From Accumulibacter sp. (lineage in GTDB: Bacteria > Pseudomonadota > Gammaproteobacteria > Burkholderiales > Rhodocyclaceae), in the NCBI GenBank assembly GCA_031267455.1, contig JAIRZC010000053.1, positions 1 to 5,168 of the forward strand: DNA of 5,168 nt, given 5' to 3'. Under the pieces are notes generated by a model, which was given only the letters and a program-made list of their open reading frames with translations, was not told the origin of the DNA and did not search any database. The number at the start of each line of letters is the position of its first letter. The stretch's first letter is position 1. Of the stretch, positions 4,509 to 5,168 are shown piece after piece. The translations under genes and the position numbers were made by a program.

Positions 4509-5168
4509 ATGACCCAATCCCGCGCGGAAAACTCTTTTCTTTCCGTATACCTGCGAGTCGTCCTGGTCGCGCTCCCCTTCCTCTTTTCCGGCCCGGCTTG
4601 GTCGGTGGCGACCTGCACAAAGACCAATTTTTTTATTGGTTATGAGATTGTCGCGGATTCGGGCCCGAACGCCAGCGGCCAATACACTTATGTCGTCACG
4701 CCGGTTCGCTGCGACGCGAGCGGCCAGGTCATCTACGATCCAGGGATTGGCTTCGACAACCGCTATCCAGTCGGCACGTTCGCGCCCGCGCAAGTCTATT
4801 CGAGCGTCAAAAACGCTTATTTATACAATCAACGCGTCTTCGAAGGTTCTTGTAAACTTAGCTACCTGGGCGTCGCAACCGGCTACAACGGCGCGATCAA
4901 TGGCGTCACGCTCCCGACGGCGACTTATCCGGTCAACCAAACGCCGTACACGGGCGTCTTCACGCAGCCGATCTACGCGGCCCTGGGAGAAAAACCGCAG
5001 GGCGTCCAGAAAGATGGCGAGGCGAATTCATCGAACCTCTGTGCGCTCGCCGATCAAAAGAAATCCGAAGAACAGGGCGGCGGGAATTCCAACGCCCCGA
5101 AGCAATGCGTCGGCAACCCGCTTCTCCCTGGCCGCGGCTGCAAAGTCCAGACAGAGACCGACTACCTC
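4509..5168 (+). CDS. Secreted RHS/YD-repeat family protein, N-terminal 220 residues, cut by window edge
   Basis: The frame from ATG 4509 stays open for 220 codons to the right edge. Residues 1-34 form a Sec-type signal peptide: a polar start, the hydrophobic run VVLVALPFLF (17-26), then a likely cut after S-V-A at 32-34. There is no lipobox. Residues 35-160 are a Tyr/Gly/Val-rich, beta-looking region that I do not recognise, with Cys 36, 68 and 115. Residues 161-200 are a hydrophilic linker rich in Gly, Asn, Lys and Gln with Cys 178 and 200. The last residues, CVGNPLLPGRGCKVQTETDY (200-219), match the entry signature of RHS/DUF6531 proteins (NPxNxxTGNKxQxExDY), after which YD repeats normally follow. 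Such proteins form a large repeat shell that often ends in a variable toxin domain. Export by Sec fits a periplasmic, surface or secreted protein better than a type VI effector with an N-terminal PAAR domain. The six cysteines could form disulfides. The gene is real with good confidence. The family call rests on a short motif, and the toxin role cannot be seen here. Confidence 0.8.
   Translation, partial: MTQSRAENSFLSVYLRVVLVALPFLFSGPAWSVATCTKTNFFIGYEIVADSGPNASGQYTYVVTPVRCDASGQVIYDPGIGFDNRYPVGTFAPAQVYSSVKNAYLYNQRVFEGSCKLSYLGVATGYNGAINGVTLPTATYPVNQTPYTGVFTQPIYAALGEKPQGVQKDGEANSSNLCALADQKKSEEQGGGNSNAPKQCVGNPLLPGRGCKVQTETDYL

Noticed and set aside
4394..4645. An 83-codon plus-strand frame overlapping the start of the RHS-type gene
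   Set aside because: It starts at TTG without a ribosome site and conflicts with the signal-peptide frame at 4509, which has a strong Shine-Dalgarno and stays open to the edge.

Overview
The window looks like a piece of a proteobacterial chromosome, most likely a betaproteobacterium. The reasons are the ComEC N-terminus and core motifs, the RF3 N-terminus, the moderately high G+C coding sequence, and a divergent prfC / comEC followed by a convergent hslO. The genus cannot be named from the sequence alone. There is no tRNA, rRNA, CRISPR array or insertion sequence that I can support.

Layout, left to right. (1) Positions 1-192, minus strand: first 64 codons of prfC (peptide chain release factor 3), running off the left edge. 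(2) Positions 193-560: a divergent gap with the control sequences of prfC and comEC. It also holds a minus-strand terminator-like hairpin with a T6 tract, a possible 53-codon minus-strand ORF ending in it, and a perfect 7-bp hairpin 30 bases before comEC. (3) Positions 561-3065, plus strand: complete comEC (834 aa), the inner-membrane DNA uptake channel with a C-terminal metallo-beta-lactamase-type domain. (4) Positions 3066-3157: a short convergent gap with an 8-bp dyad and a weak terminator-like hairpin for hslO. (5) Positions 3158-4021, minus strand: complete hslO (Hsp33 chaperone, 287 aa), in which all four zinc-binding, redox-sensing cysteines are absent. (6) Positions 4022-4508: a 487-base gap with a local drop in G+C. 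It carries a possible coding relic, a 25-bp dyad, a candidate promoter, a leader hairpin and a strong Shine-Dalgarno. (7) Positions 4509-5168, plus strand, open at the right edge: the first 220 codons of a secreted protein whose visible end matches the entry of an RHS/YD-repeat (DUF6531-type) protein. Most of that gene, including any toxin tip, lies outside the window.

The first three genes are housekeeping or competence functions (translation termination recycling, DNA uptake, protein folding under stress) and show no sign of being one operon. The most interesting points are the Hsp33 stripped of its redox switch and the signal-peptide-bearing start of a probable RHS protein behind an A+T-rich control region, which may mark the edge of an accessory locus.
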